Assembly (NCBI RefSeq): GCF_032118995.1
Contig: NC_092655.1
Coordinates: 12,286,406-12,350,405 of the forward strand
Direction of reading: 5' to 3'
Length of the DNA: 64,000 nt
Source: Asterias amurensis
Lineage: Eukaryota > Echinodermata > Asteroidea > Forcipulatida > Asteriidae
Below are positions 35,501-46,712 of this stretch, piece after piece. Position 1 is the stretch's first letter; each line of letters starts with the position of its first letter. Made by a program: the position numbers and the translations under genes. The notes under the pieces are model-generated. The model saw nothing but the letters and a program-made list of their open reading frames with translations. It did no database searches and was not told where the DNA came from.

Positions 35501-38095
35501 ATAATTATGTTTAAGGAAATAGAAAAAATCAACAGCAACAAATAAATAAAACACCAACGACCTCAAAAAAGGTAGAAGACAACAACCATAATCAAACCAC
35601 AAAAACCCAACCAAACATAAGTAACACAACCTTGACTTTTTGTGCATGACCAAGTATGCACCTAAAACCGCGACACTCATCCAATTGAGCATGGTTAGGC
35701 ACCGCTGAGCAAAATACTGACATCCGTTCGACTACGGAGTAGCCTGAACAGAGAAAGTTTGACCCCTGCCACGCAGCCTCAACTGCTCACGACTGCTGGT
35801 ATCATTGGGGACAATACTGTCATGCGAGCCTGAACTGCTAACAAAGTTTAACTTTGCCATCCAGCACACATACATGTAGGCGCCCTCGAGATCAGGGATT
35901 GTTATTCGTAGATGGATGCACCCGGGTTTGCCATGGTAATCTAGGGAGAAAAGGAATGACCTGTAAAACACCACTAGCTTCAGGGTGGATGAGAGAGCTG
36001 TTCGAGAGAATAGGAAATTGGTGCCCCACAGAACACAGATATGACTTCCTCAAACATATACAAAAAAGGCACTGTATAAGCGAATGCTGGAAGAATTTGA
36101 GAACTACGGAATACAAGAAGATGACACAATCTCCTATGAATATTTCACCTCTGTGTGGACTGAACATCTGTCAGATGAAATTGCTTCTGTCTTCAGAGAG
36201 GTATTTCATCTCATGGCGAGTGATCAATTTTGAGTTTGATTTCTAGGACTATCTAACTGTTAAACAATTATATTGACAAAATAATTATGTTTAAGGAAAT
36301 AGAAAAAATCAACAGCAACAACTAAATAGAACACCAACGACCTCAAAAAAGGGAGAAGACAACAACCATAATCAAACCACAAAAACCCAACCAAACATAA
36401 GTAACACAACCTTGACTTTTTGTGCATGAACAAATATGCACTAAAAACCTCGGCACTCATCCAATTGAGCATGGTTAGGCACCGCTGAGCAAAATACTGA
36501 CATCCACTCAACTTCGGAGTAGCCTGAACAGAGAAAGTTTGACCCCTGCCACGCAGCCTCAACTGCTCACGACAGAATGAAAAGAGAAAGAAGCCCTTGT
36601 TCGTTGACATTGCCACAGAAGACATCAATGCATACTGGGAAGGCCAAGTTTACAACTAGCACAGTGTGAATTCTTCACATCAGCCATGCCATTTCAAGAG
36701 TTCACCATATACTGTACATTGTAACCACTATGAATACATGCAACCCCTGGTATCATTGGGGACAATACTGTCAAGCAAGCCTGAACTGCTAACAAAGTTT
36801 AACTTTGCCATCCAGCACACATACATGTAGGCGCCCTCGAGATCAGGGATTGTTATTCAAAGATGGATGCGCCCGGGTTTGCCATGGTAATCTAGGGAGG
36901 AAAGGAATGACCTATAAAACAACACTAGCTTTAGGGTGGATGAGAGAGCTGTTCAAGAGAATAGGGGATTGGATGCCACACAGAACACAGATATGACTTC
37001 CTGAAACATATCCAACAAGGCACTGTATAAGCAAATGCTGGAAGAATTTGAGAACTCCGGAATACAAGAAGATGACACAATCTCATACGAATATTCACCT
37101 CCGTGTGGACCGAACATCTGTCAGATTTCGTTATTGATAAGGTACATGTAGGTAATATAGTTTATAACTATTAGTTACCAAAATACAAATACTTCACGAC
37201 ATCAAGACACTGCCCTCAAAAACGGGAGACAACAACAACCATAATTGAACCACATAAACCCAACCAAACATAATTAACACAACCTTGACTTTTTGGGCAT
37301 GACAAAATATGCACCCAAAAACTCAGCACTCAATCCAATTGAGCATGGTTAGGCACCGCTGAGCAAAATACTGACATCCGTTCGACTTCGGAGTAGCCTG
37401 AACAGAGAAAGTTCGACCCCTGCCACGCAGCCTCAACTGCTCACGAAGGAACGAAAAGAGAAAGAAGCCATTGGTTTTTGACATTGCCACAGAAGACATC
37501 AATGCATACTGGGATGGCCAAGTTTGCAACTAGCACAGTGTGTATTCTTCACATCATCCATGCCATTTCTAGAGTTCACCATATACTGTACATTGTACCC
37601 ACTACGAATACATGCAACCCCTGGTATCATTGGGGACAATACTGTCAAGCAAGCCTGAACTGCTAACAAAGTTTAACTTTGCCATCCAGCACACATACAT
37701 GCAGGCGCCCTCGAGATCAGGGATTATTATTTCAAAGATGGATGCGCCCGGGTTTGCCATGGTAATCTAGGGAGGAAAGGAATGACCTACAAAACAACAC
37801 TAGCTTTAGGATGGATGAGAGAGCTGTTCAAGAGAATAGGGGATTGGATGCCACACAGAACACAGATATGACTTCCTAAAACATATACAAAAAGGCACTG
37901 TATAAGCGAATGCTGGAAGAATTTGAGAACTCCGGAATACAAGAAGATGACACAATCTCTTACGAATATTTCACATCCGTGTGGACCGAACATCTGTCAG
38001 ATAAAATTGCTTCTGTCTCAGAGAGGTATTTCATCTCATGGAGAGTGATCATTTTCGAATTTGATTACTTAAAGGTAGGACTATCTTAAAGTTGA
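32540..38095 (+). repeat. Tandem array of 0.8-1.0 kb units with gene fragments
   Basis: The anchor GAAGAATTTGAGAACT recurs at about 33467, 34340, 35308, 36089, 37040 and 37915, spaced 873, 968, 781, 951 and 875 bp. A second anchor, CCAATTGAGCATGGTT, occurs five times (33758 to about 37335). Each unit has a peptide KALYKRMLEEFENSGIQEDD ending SYEYFTSVWTEH, and a second one with NSALNPIEHGW and later DIATEDINAYWDGQV. The second resembles the NPIEH fragment at 23650-23921. Frames are broken by single-base changes, so the array is unlikely to encode one product. The 781-bp unit lacks about 180 bp at 35788. Confidence 0.85.
32974..33490 (+). repeat. 129-bp sub-array inside the first unit
   Basis: GGTGGATGAGAGAGCTG recurs at 32974, 33103, 33232 and 33361, exactly 129 bp apart. 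Each repeat ends GACTTCCTCAAACCTCTAAC. Only the first large unit shows this local amplification. Confidence 0.9.
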
Positions 38096-38127
38096 AAAGT
38101 TACATTGACAAAATAATTATGTTAGTT

Positions 38128-39272
38128 CCCTCCAGCATGACCTTGATGAGCTAAGCACTCGGAGTGTTTCCAATGGTATGTCCTTCAACCCTACAACATC
38201 CAAAATTATGCATATTTCCCGTAAACACTCTCTCAACCCCCCTGTTAACACTCTTTCAGGTTTTCCTGTGCAACCCACATCCTCTGTCAAATACCTTTGA
38301 GTCACTCTGAATGCTCAGCTCTCTTGGAATAACCATGTTAAAAATGTTGTTTCGGGTGCCAATAGAACATTGGGCCTCATAAGACCATTGCGTTCAATTC
38401 TTCTGTTTCAGCAAAGTTCTGTCTTCATAAATCCCTAGTTCTCCCTATTTTAGAATATGGCATGCCAGCTTGGCTCCCTCATACATCTCTCCAGACTCAG
38501 GCCCTCGAAAAAAACGTGCTACTCTATTTATTCTCGGGCAGAGGATGGGTGAGATGTCTTACCCCGATAGACTTAAGTCCCTCAACTGGTCGTCTCTGTC
38601 AATTCGTCGTAATTTTTCTGTTTTGTATTTTACCATTAAGTGTAAGTTTAACCTTATTCATTGTGACGTGGCAGACATCATTTCTGTCAACCATAGATAT
38701 CCTAATGTTCTCACCTTCAAACACCTGTATGCTAGAACTGATGCTTTGCATTTATCAGCTCCTCATTTTTTCCCCAGACTTTGGTCTAGTTTACCTGAAA
38801 ACATTCGCAATTGACTACTGCTCTTGCCCTTCCACAGCTTTCTTAAATCACTTAGATTTTCTGTCTGCCAAGCTCATGAATCTATTGTATAGTGCTTTTA
38901 GCTGAATTACTTGTGCAATATTTTAAGTTGTTTAAATTATCTACAAGTTTACTTTTTGTTTATTTATTTATTTATTTCCTTTTATTGCTATCCTACCTTA
39001 TCGTTATTTCTACTTATTTATTTTAGATTTATTTTGTATTCTTATTATTTGCTATTGGTTGTCTAATTTTCTGTTTTTTATTGCTTTGTGTACTACATGT
39101 ATATTATGTTAAATCTATATTAATTTTACTGTGTACCCCAGATGTTGGGCAACAGATCTACGGATCATAGTATGTATTTGCTTTTGTTGTCCCTTGCCCA
39201 TCTCGGGGTATATTGTCAATGTATTATGTTTTGTACTGTTATGGCAAATAAAATAATAATAATAATAATAAT
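38128..39272 (+). mobile_element. 5'-truncated non-LTR retrotransposon (CR1/L2/Jockey-like)
   Basis: The degraded frame shows the reverse transcriptase C-terminal part: DELSTRSVSNGMSFNPTTSK, VKYL, then AQLSWNNHVKNVVSGANRTL. Later come a DRLKSLNWSSLSIRR segment and FFPRLWSSLPENIRN, the usual end of CR1/L2-type ORF2. Several stops and shifts are present. The 3' end carries GGCAAATAAA followed by ATA repeats (39244-39272), marking target-primed integration. Confidence 0.75.
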
Positions 39273-39439
39273 ATGAAACGATTTGGTGTTTTATAATGGC
39301 TTAAATATTTTTACTTCAGAGGAGTGAGTTCACCGTTTGTACAATATGTACAAACTTGAAAGAGCAACGTCACAAAGCTGTCCTAAGTGCACAAGTAGAC
39401 GAAATCTCCAACATGTAGAAGCAGCACAACGATATATTT

Positions 39440-39900
39440 GAGTAAGTGAAAGCCTCTTTTTATTTTCAAGCAAGAGCCGCAAACTGCTTTTATAAAACAG
39501 CAAGTAATTTTCAAAATGCAGTGAGATGGCTTTTGGAATGCTCAGCCACATTTGTAAGAAGAGAAAAGGTGGAAATGCAGAGCGGCTACTCTGCTCAAGA
39601 CGAAGCAACTGTTGGTGACAGATGCCTTGCACCCTGTCAAGGTCAGCTCTATGATGGTGTCGCCAGAGAGTCTGATCATGAGGAGGGTGGTGCTGGTGGA
39701 TCGGAGAGGGTGTCACATGAAGAAGGGGATGTGACAAAGGAGAAGGCCAACTACTCTTTCTTGGCGAAAAAGGAGGAGCGCTTGGTTAGGATCTTTTCGG
39801 TCAACCCGCCCTTCTACTGTAAAGTCGCACCCAAAGTACATGAACCAGCAACATAAAGGATAAACTCCTGGACCAGATGGAGTTCCACACAAACAGTAAG
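39440..39900 (+). pseudogene. MADF-like domain exon, frameshifted
   Basis: The frame contains an acidic linker followed by KKEERLVRIFSVNPPFYCK. This resembles the start of a MADF (Myb/SANT-like) DNA-binding domain, where E..L...F..NP.LYD is typical. The second helix appears only after frameshifts (KYMNQQH, then KDKLLDQMEFH in another frame). A GTAAGT donor follows at about 39896. The organisation recalls accessory proteins of some DNA transposons and their domesticated relatives. Confidence 0.45.
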
Positions 39901-39934
39901 TACCCTCATTTTCCATGTATAAGCTCTTTCTTAA

Positions 39935-40315
39935 AGGAACACGTTGCCTTGGATCGGACGAGTTGGCAAAACAAAAGCGTTTGTAACCGTTTTTTATAAA
40001 ATGCATATGGTTGGAAAGATGTTTTAAAAGTAGAATACAATGATCCACACAAGTTTGCCTCGAAATTGCGTGGTTTTCCTTCTACTGTGCGAACTAACAT
40101 GGTCGGCCATTTATGGGAGTCAAAATTTTGACCCCCATAAATGGCCGACGTGTTAGTCGACGAGGTAAAAGGAAAACCACGCAATTTCGAGGCATGTTTG
40201 TGTGGATCATTGTATTCTACTTTTACAACATCTTTCTACCCATGTGTATTTTATAAAAAACGGTTACAAACGCTTTTCAAAGACCAACTCGACCGATCCA
40301 AGGCAACGTGTTCCT
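39935..40315. mobile_element. Foldback element, family B, complete
   Basis: TTAA at 39931-39934 and 40316-40319. Inverted ends AGGAACACGTTGCCTTGGAT. The centre is an almost perfect hairpin, GGCCATTTATGGG against CCCATAAATGGCC. The two arms also mirror GATCCACACAAGT and TGTGTGGATC. Confidence 0.9.
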
Positions 40316-40495
40316 TTAAGCACAGTTGTTGAAGTAGGATTGTACATTAAGATGTACCATGACTTATTTGAGCTAGTGGTATTGTCAATAATTTGGTACT
40401 TTTCTTTTTCTGTTCCACAAGAAAACAGATCAAGGGCTTTCAACATTATGTGTTGTTTCAAGAAAACGTTGAGACAAACGCTCGTAAATTGAGGA

Positions 40496-40630
40496 TGCCA
40501 TGGATAAAGCCATGACAAAACTAATATTTCAGCAGGAACAGCGTGATAACTTGACAGGCGCCCTCCTGGAGTTAGAGAAAGATAGATTCAAGTGGGAGAG
40601 AGAAATGGAAAAAGAAAGGGAGAAATGTGA
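40496..40630 (+). pseudogene. Coiled-coil coding remnant
   Basis: The frame reads MDKAMTKLIFQQEQRDNLTG and then ELEKDRFKWEREMEKEREK, a charged heptad-like segment. Such segments often follow Myb/MADF-type domains, and the MADF-like exon lies 0.6 kb upstream, so both may derive from one gene. It ends where a non-LTR fragment begins. Confidence 0.35.
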
Positions 40631-40634
40631 TGGT

Positions 40635-40918
40635 TCTAAGCTATGGAACTCTCTCCCACTGTCACTGCGATAACTGCATCCGCCAGCACCCTAAAGGGCG
40701 TCCCACGATTGGAAGCCAAGGCCCTACTGAATAAAGGGACGGCAGAAGAATAAATATTAGTCTACCTCAAAACATATCTGTTTCAGAAACAATAGCCTTA
40801 ACTTTTGGTTGTCTTATGTCATTGTGTATTTAGCAGTGCTTGTCTTTTGCGCCAGGAGTGTCATCATTGGCAGACATGGCGCACTAGAAATGTTCAACAA
40901 TATTACTATTATTATTAC
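40635..40918 (+). mobile_element. Non-LTR retrotransposon 3' tail fragment
   Basis: Begins with a LWNSLPLSLR-type peptide and later a YLKTYLFQ-type peptide, the last conserved blocks of CR1/L2-like ORF2. It then has a short 3' untranslated part with GACATGGCGCACTAGAAATG and ends in ATT repeats. Confidence 0.65.
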
Positions 40919-41560
40919 TTGAAAGATTCCCACAGAGAAGGGTTTACAAGCAGTGAGTTACAACGAAAATTAGGGTAATTACGCCGTTTTGTGAGCAGTA
41001 CAAGGTTCCTTAGATTTTAACCAAATGTATGTAACATTATTCAAAAGCTGACAAGGATGCTGTTACTAAAGCTCGTGTAAAAACCCTTTGGTAAATATCA
41101 GGAAAATGGAGAAAGAGTAAGCACACCCAGTAACAGGAAAAGATCACGGTGGAGAAAACAGGGAAGAGTAAGAAAATGACCCGTGGAAAAACAGCTAAGC
41201 GACTACATGAAGAGCCTGGTGATACAAACGGCAAGAAAATGACAGGTATGATGACACGCCTCTTGACCTGCATCCACAACTCGATGGATGCTGTATACGG
41301 ACTGGATCCTACTGGGGAAATAGTTCTGCTAAAGGCTGAAAATGAGCGAGGGCGTTGTGAGTTGGAGTATTTCCGAGAAAGTGCTTGTAAGTTAGAATTT
41401 ATCGGTACAAAGTAAATATAAATAAATCATTTTTGTGGAAAATTTGACTATCGAAAAACAGCTTTGAAAAAAAAGTTTGCTATTTTATTTTACAGTTCAT
41501 GTACAACACAATAATGACACCCATGTGCCGCAAGATCACATCATTACAACTTAAAGGGCA
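40919..41560 (+). other. Exon-like fragments, unassigned
   Basis: A lysine-rich frame (41149-41400) ends ENERGRCELEYFRESACK at a GTAAGT donor (41389). A short acceptor-like TTTTACAG lies at about 41486-41493. No domain recognised. The LKDSHREGFTSSELQ segment at 40919-40965 repeats a gag-like segment at 42238-42290. Confidence 0.35.
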
Positions 41561-41619
41561 AATATTTGCTTAGAAGCCCGGTACGATTATATTTTTTGAC
41601 TCTTTTAGTATGTGTTCAC

Positions 41620-42440
41620 TTCAGTGGAAGTGACTGGGACGAATCAGAGGAGGATGACTGTTCCAGTAAAAATCCTTTATTGCGTAAGAGCAGGAGATAC
41701 AAAGCCGGAGCTGAGGCTGCGTATCAATATCGATATGGTATGTTTGTAGACAGTTTGCCTAAGCATGACATTCCTAAGTTCGATAATGAACATAATGTGA
41801 AACAATACCTCACCTTTAGATCATTGTGGGATAGTACATGTATCATGAGCAAACCAGAGTTCAGATTACCAGAGGCCACAAAGTTTGCCTATATGCGCAG
41901 TCATCTAGGAGGATGCCCTCTAAGGAGCAGAGCTACCACCGACTGATGAATGGGAGGGCAGAGTTTTCGATGTGGTTGTCCAGAAACAAGAGGCGCCCAC
42001 TCCAGTGAAGTAAGCACCTGTTGTCCTTGCACCCGAGCGCAAAATCCCGATCTCGGGAGGGAAAAGGTCAGTACCCATTGACGATTTTGTAATGGCAATT
42101 ACACACGCCTTTGACCGCTATGGCATCCACCAGCACCACAGGAGGCGATTCTCATTAGACTCACTGAGGTGCGGCCTGAGAGTGGAAGCAAATGCCCTAC
42201 TGCATGACCGAACAGCAGCGAAAGAAATTCTAGTTTACTTGAAAGATTCATACGGGGAAGGATTTTTGAGCAGCGAATTACAACAGAGACTGTTGGATCG
42301 GCGCCCCAAAAAAAACGGGGAGAGAGTGGGGATTCTTCCGTTGCTCATGCTGCAGCCATACATACACCAATTACCTCAGCCAGCTCTCACTGCACCAACT
42401 TCCATAATTGGTATAGTGTTGTCGTGCAAGGGCTTGTAGA
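41620..42440 (+). pseudogene. BEL/Pao-like gag fragment
   Basis: After an acceptor-like CACTTCAG, the frame gives LPKHDIPKFDNEHNVKQYLT, then FRSLWDST and ATKFAYMRSHLGG. This follows the conserved order of the BEL/Pao gag domain (DUF1759: LPK..LP.F.G, F...W..F, KF.YLRS.L.G). A second frame (42092-42310) has KEILVYLKDSYGEGFLSSEL and LLDRR, the later part of a gag core. Shifts and stops separate them. Confidence 0.6.
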
Positions 42441-42840
42441 TTACAAGTACAAGTTTTTGGACTTTGACATTGGATGGGCCGGATATTGCCATGGTTCATG
42501 GGTGTTTGATCAGTGAGGGACAAACTCAAGGCAGGAACTTTTTTTCCCACTAGTTCTAGGTCAATTGAAGGGGTTGATGTTCCCGATCCGATTATTGGGA
42601 ACTCTGCATATGGTGAGGAAACATATCCAACCAGGAACCTTACTCAAGAACAGAAATGTTATAACTACATACACAGCCGAAGTAAAATGCTGTAAAGAAC
42701 GCCTTTAGTCGACTGAAAAACAGATGGAGATGCCTCCTGAGGCAGTCTTGAGTGAGCTGTTAACCTTGTAAGACGTTTGTCCTCTACACCTTTATTCAGC
42801 CTATACTCAGGACCCAGCCCATAGCCAAGTGCTGCTGCCC
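42441..42840. other. Unassigned sequence
   Basis: No supported feature. Confidence 0.3.
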
Positions 42841-42844
42841 TTGA

Positions 42845-43125
42845 AGCCGAGGTCAAGGCCTTAAGTGAACAAAATACCCTTGAACTTGAAACCCTCCAAG
42901 CTGAAGTAGAAATGCAGCAACGTAAGCTTCACCTGGATCAGCGTCGCAGAGAGATGGAGTTGAAAGTTAGATACGCTAAAGCCCATGCAATGGACAGGAC
43001 TTACGCGGGTACTGATGCAGCGATGCCAACGGAAGTGTGCTTCACTTCACCCATTGATAACCCAACAATTACACCAAAGCACCCTCCACAAACGCAACCT
43101 ACGCCAAAGTACCCTCAGTAAGTAA
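42845..43125 (+). pseudogene. Coiled-coil and Pro/Thr-rich retroelement-like fragment
   Basis: The frame reads LETLQAEVEMQQRKLHLDQR, a charged coil, followed by a PTITPKHPPQTQPTPKYP tail. Such coil plus spacer segments occur in BEL gag proteins, and a BEL-like gag lies just upstream. Assignment is tentative. Confidence 0.35.
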
Positions 43126-43204
43126 GTTTCAAGTACCCCACTGTTAAAGGCACCAAAGAAGTGCCGTCTTCTACCACACCACAAGCAAGACCGCTCAGCC
43201 AACA

Positions 43205-43400
43205 CCAGACTATTGCCAGAACGCATCGGAGATGGAGTCGTCGAGCGTGGTCCAAAGTTCCCTTCACTGACAAATGCCAAGTGTGTTTGTGGATGGTGGA
43301 TGGCCGCATTCGAGTGTGGAGAGAAACAGGGGAGCGACTGGAAGAAGAGTGCATTCAAGAGATGGAAAGACAGACCTGCTCATTCTCAGAGGAGGAGTGA
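43205..43400 (+). pseudogene. Tc1-like transposase fragment
   Basis: The frame reads HRRWSRRAWSKVPFTDK, then DGRIRVWRETGERLEE. This matches the Tc1 DDE block W..V.FTDE and DGR.RVWRR.GER. The residue after the catalytic Asp is Lys where Glu is usual. No complete transposase is present. Confidence 0.75.
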
Positions 43401-43529
43401 CGACCCAGGTTTACATTGACCAAGTTCAAGGTGTAAAAAGTTTAATTGGGGTAGATTTCAAAGACAGGGACACCCTTGTTAAGGATTTGTTAACAGACCA
43501 ACAGCTGTAGCCTACCGGTAAGTAGTGTG

Positions 43530-44335
43530 CTAAGTACCCTCACCAAGCTAAAACAGGATCATAAACGTGTTTTTTTATACATTAAATATGACTTTGAATG
43601 TGTTGGGGATTTGTTTTATTTATAAACGGTCTTTTTTCTTTCTTTTAAAAATGCAATTCTATATCATTAAAAAGAAATATAAACTTTCAATCAATCCCCC
43701 CCCCTAATTTGTTTTTGGTGTGTACTACAGATAATAAAAAATAATACAGACAGAAAAAAAAAGATAGACAGAATGGCAGAAAATGGAAAGAAAGACATAA
43801 AAAATAGGAAAACGCAACCACCCTGTAATAATTTAGGAGAGCCAATGAACTCTTCCAAAATGTTGCAATCCTTTAAACATGTTAAACAAAAAAGGGGGGA
43901 AATGACAATGTCGCCCTTTCGGCCGGCGTCGCAGTGTACTATTTCTCGCTGGATCGTGACCGCCATCCGTTCAATGCCGGGCCGCTGGCAGGCGACCGTA
44001 GATCCGATTCGGGCGCCAGACGTTAGGGGGTACATGTAGCCGCCTCTTGGGCTTTCTTTAAAGGTGTACCTTTAGCGGACAATACCAAGGCTCTGCTTGT
44101 GTTGTTTTTTTTACCATCGAAATTCAATATTTAAAATCTCTTGCAAGAAGTGCAAGTTATACTTTATACTCATTGGAAAACAAACAATAAATAAGGAGAG
44201 AAAAACATGACCAGAACATTGAGGATTGATCAGAATGATGGATATTTAATGGTAAGCTTTTTCTATTTGTATTTTGTCATAGTGTACAACAGATGTCAGT
44301 AATAGAGAAAGGCTCTACATTTAAGTCTCTCAATA
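43530..44335. other. Intergenic, no gene seen
   Basis: AT-rich sequence with a short A-rich, lysine-rich frame near 43773-44039 and no domain. Confidence 0.3.
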
Positions 44336-44339
44336 TTAC

Positions 44340-44360
44340 ATTTGGGCGACGAGGATGGGA
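44340..44360 (+). promoter_or_regulatory. Possible retroelement primer-binding site
   Basis: TTTGGGCGACGAGGATGGG resembles the stretch just inside the 5' LTR of many Gypsy elements. It lies about 110 bp before a gag frame. No LTR pair has been defined here. Confidence 0.3.
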
Positions 44361-44469
44361 TTTTTCTACCCCATAACATTATCATTATATAGTATCATAA
44401 CTCCCGGTGTACGGTGAATTACAACAACGTTTTTCATAGTTTCGGATCACATTTGTGACCCATAGTTTT

Positions 44470-44845
44470 GACATGTCGTCGCTGACTCCGCCATCTTTCC
44501 CGTCGTTCCATGTAAGCAGTGAACCGACCAACGTTGGCACACGCTGGGAGAAGTATGTCAAAAGAATTGAGACAATTTTTGTCGGATTCAACATCACCAA
44601 TGAACAGCAGAAAAGGGCATTGTTGCTTCATTACTCAGGTGAAGAAGGTTCAGTGATATCTTTGAAACTTTAGCTGATACTGGGTCGCATTATAAGAGCG
44701 CTAAAAAGGCCCTCAACGTCCATTTCAACCCCCGTAAGAGTGTTGAATTTGAGCGTTTCACATTTCGTCAAAGTCACCAGGATCCATCAGAGACTGTTAC
44801 TCAATTCCATGTGCGACTATAGTTTCAAAGATATCACTAGCATGA
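44470..44845 (+). pseudogene. Ty3/Gypsy gag fragment, frameshifted
   Basis: The frame begins MSSLTPPSFPSFHVSSEPTN and continues RWEKYVKRIETIFVGFNI, then QQKRALLLHYSGEE. After a shift near 44650 a second frame gives DIFETLADTGSHYKSAKKAL and RFTFRQSHQDPSETV. This is the standard gag order (EPT.VG.RW..W..R.E, RALLLHY.GE, FRQ..Q...E). Confidence 0.75.
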
Positions 44846-44849
44846 GCCA

Positions 44850-45375
44850 TGCAAATGGGCCCAGCTGCATACATGACCTGCTTGAGAAGGGAAACGCATG
44901 GCCAGTTCCTACGAGGGTCATCGATAGAAGAGATGGCTGTGTTTGGTGACCTTCCCAATCATCCTGTGATGAACCCACGCAAACCAGGAAAGGTTCAAAT
45001 TGTATCCTACCAAGGTACTTCGCTTAACAATTGTTGTGATAATATTTACGAAGGACTTGTACAAGTGTACACTCATGTTTATTCATATGCTTGTAAGCCC
45101 AGTGTATAATGTCACACAACCAGTTCTACAGTTACTCATTAAACCATTGTGTTTCAACTTATAACAACAAGTCTCCAACCTTGTAACTATTATAACAACA
45201 ATACCAGTCATCAAGGACCTGACCTGAATAACAAACTTGATGGAGTCCTTCTACGATTCAGACAGGAATCCATAGCCCCAACGGCTGACATTGAAGGCAT
45301 GTTCCGCCAGGTTCGGGTGTCCACAGATGACCGAGACACCCTTTCGTTTTCTTTGGCGGAAGGGAGACGATGTTG
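44850..45375 (+). pseudogene. BEL/Pao reverse transcriptase fragment, interrupted
   Basis: The first part has GDLPNHPVMNPRKPGKVQIV then YQGTSLNN. After about 175 bp of unrelated sequence (45031-45205), the frame resumes with GPDLNNKLDGVLLRFRQES and ADIEGMFRQVRVSTDDRDTL. These are the finger and palm landmarks of BEL/Pao reverse transcriptase. A frameshift lies in the LRFLW region. Confidence 0.8.
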
Positions 45376-45560
45376 AAAACCAGCCACTGATGTATCTGGC
45401 TTGTTAGGTTGCATTTCCTGGAATTCACTCCCTAATTGCATAAAAAGTAAGCTCCTCTCTAGAACAGTTCAAGTCTGCTTTGAAGACGCATCTTTTTGTT
45501 AACTAACTCGTATTTTTCATTGTACATAATAAGCATTTTGTACTTTTTTCTGTAATTTTT
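45376..45560 (+). mobile_element. Non-LTR 3' tail-like fragment
   Basis: Contains TCCTGGAATTCACTCCCTAA and TCAAGTCTGCTTTGAAGACG, which decode loosely to the WNSLP and FK..LKT.LF blocks ending CR1/L2-type ORF2. Very degraded. Confidence 0.4.
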
Positions 45561-45789
45561 TATTCACTAAAGGATTGAGGCAGACTCTGGATCTGACTTT
45601 TTTTTTCAAATGTGTGAACTCATACTTCACCAGTAATCTGTTGTCCCTTTTCCCCCTGAAGATTCCCCACCCACACCTCCGGCATCCTGACCTGTTGTAC
45701 ATTCCAAACAATTAAGTCAACGCCACTAAAAATGGGTTCAATCATCATTTGTCTTCTAAAAATTACATATGTACAACAAAAATTACCCA

Positions 45790-46166
45790 GTCCAATAGAA
45801 GTATTGTCATTTGCCCCTGAAGCCAATTCGAGCAGGCTTCAAGGTGTACGCGATTGCAGAATCTGCTCCAAGGTTTATCCTCAATTTCATTGTGCACTCT
45901 CATGGTCAAAAGCCTGCCAAGATGTTGGACATCACGATGGAGACAGCAATTTTTCATCTGAACTCCTACCACCACAAGCTGTACACCTCCATCCCCTTGG
46001 CACGAACTCTCCTCAGCAAGAAGACGTACCTCACTGGGGATATCAAAGGAAACAACAGAGGCCTGCCCAAGGATTTCAACAGTGAGAGAGTGAAGAGAAT
46101 GGGCAGTAATCCTCGGGGCTCCTTCTCAACATGCCAGAATGGACAACTGACCGTTGCTGCTTGGAC
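45790..46166 (+). pseudogene. piggyBac-like transposase fragment
   Basis: The frame contains PLKPIRAGFKVYAIAES, then KLYTSIPLARTLLSKKTYLT, RGLPKDF and GQLTVAAWT. This is the central catalytic part of the piggyBac transposase fold (DDE_Tnp_1_7), where the landmarks are KP...G.K, DNFYTS..L...L, and a late ATVWKD. In this copy the Asp of DNFYTS appears to be His (HKLYTS), so a catalytic residue is lost. It is cut abruptly and joins a Tc1-like fragment at about 46165. Confidence 0.75.
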
Positions 46167-46350
46167 TTAAGTCTGCATGCGGACTGATGCATGTCTCAGA
46201 TAGAACCATGAGGCGAGCCATGAATAGACTTGGATTCAAGAACAGACAAGCTCGCAAAAAGCGACTTGTAACGGATTTGGATCTAACAAAATTGGCCCAA
46301 GTGCTTGTTGCTTTTTCGCGTCAAAACGCTAAGGCCCGCCATACTTGCCA
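46160..46350 (+). pseudogene. Tc1-like transposase HTH fragment
   Basis: The frame reads VSDRTMRRAMNRLGFKNRQA then RKKRLVTDLDLTKLAQVLVA. This resembles the second helix-turn-helix of Tc1 transposases (S.RTVRR.L...G...R.ARKKP.L). Only this part is present. Confidence 0.65.
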
Positions 46351-46514
46351 GACATGCGCAATGGGCTGCTTACTTGTAGGTTCTAAATGGCTGCTTGAAT
46401 CTTTATCCTCAATGCAAAACCATAGAGTAAGGCTTACTCTATGGCAAAACTAAAACCATTTAATCATTGCAGTACCCGCTGCTTTAACATAGATTCGCAC
46501 TGCCTCGAGCCACC

Positions 46515-46680
46515 AGGCTAGCTAGGTGGTCTAGTGGCTAGACATCTGCTCTAGCAATGCAAAGATCGTGGTGTTTTAATCCCACCCGACTGATTGGCCA
46601 GTGCAAACGTCTCACAGAACTCATTGAGAATGTACCGAGTATACAGTGCTTAATACACAGCGGTGTAAGAGTAAAATAAA
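46515..46680 (+). repeat. SINE-like repeat with tRNA-Ala-like head
   Basis: GGTGGTCTAGTGGCTAGACA, then CTCTAGCAATG (AGC anticodon-like) and a degenerate B-box GTTTTAATCCCACC. A better B-box is found in a partial relative at 58880-58990. No intact acceptor stem. Confidence 0.5.
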
Positions 46681-46712
46681 TTAAATACTTTTATCCCTGA
46701 TGCAAAACTAAC

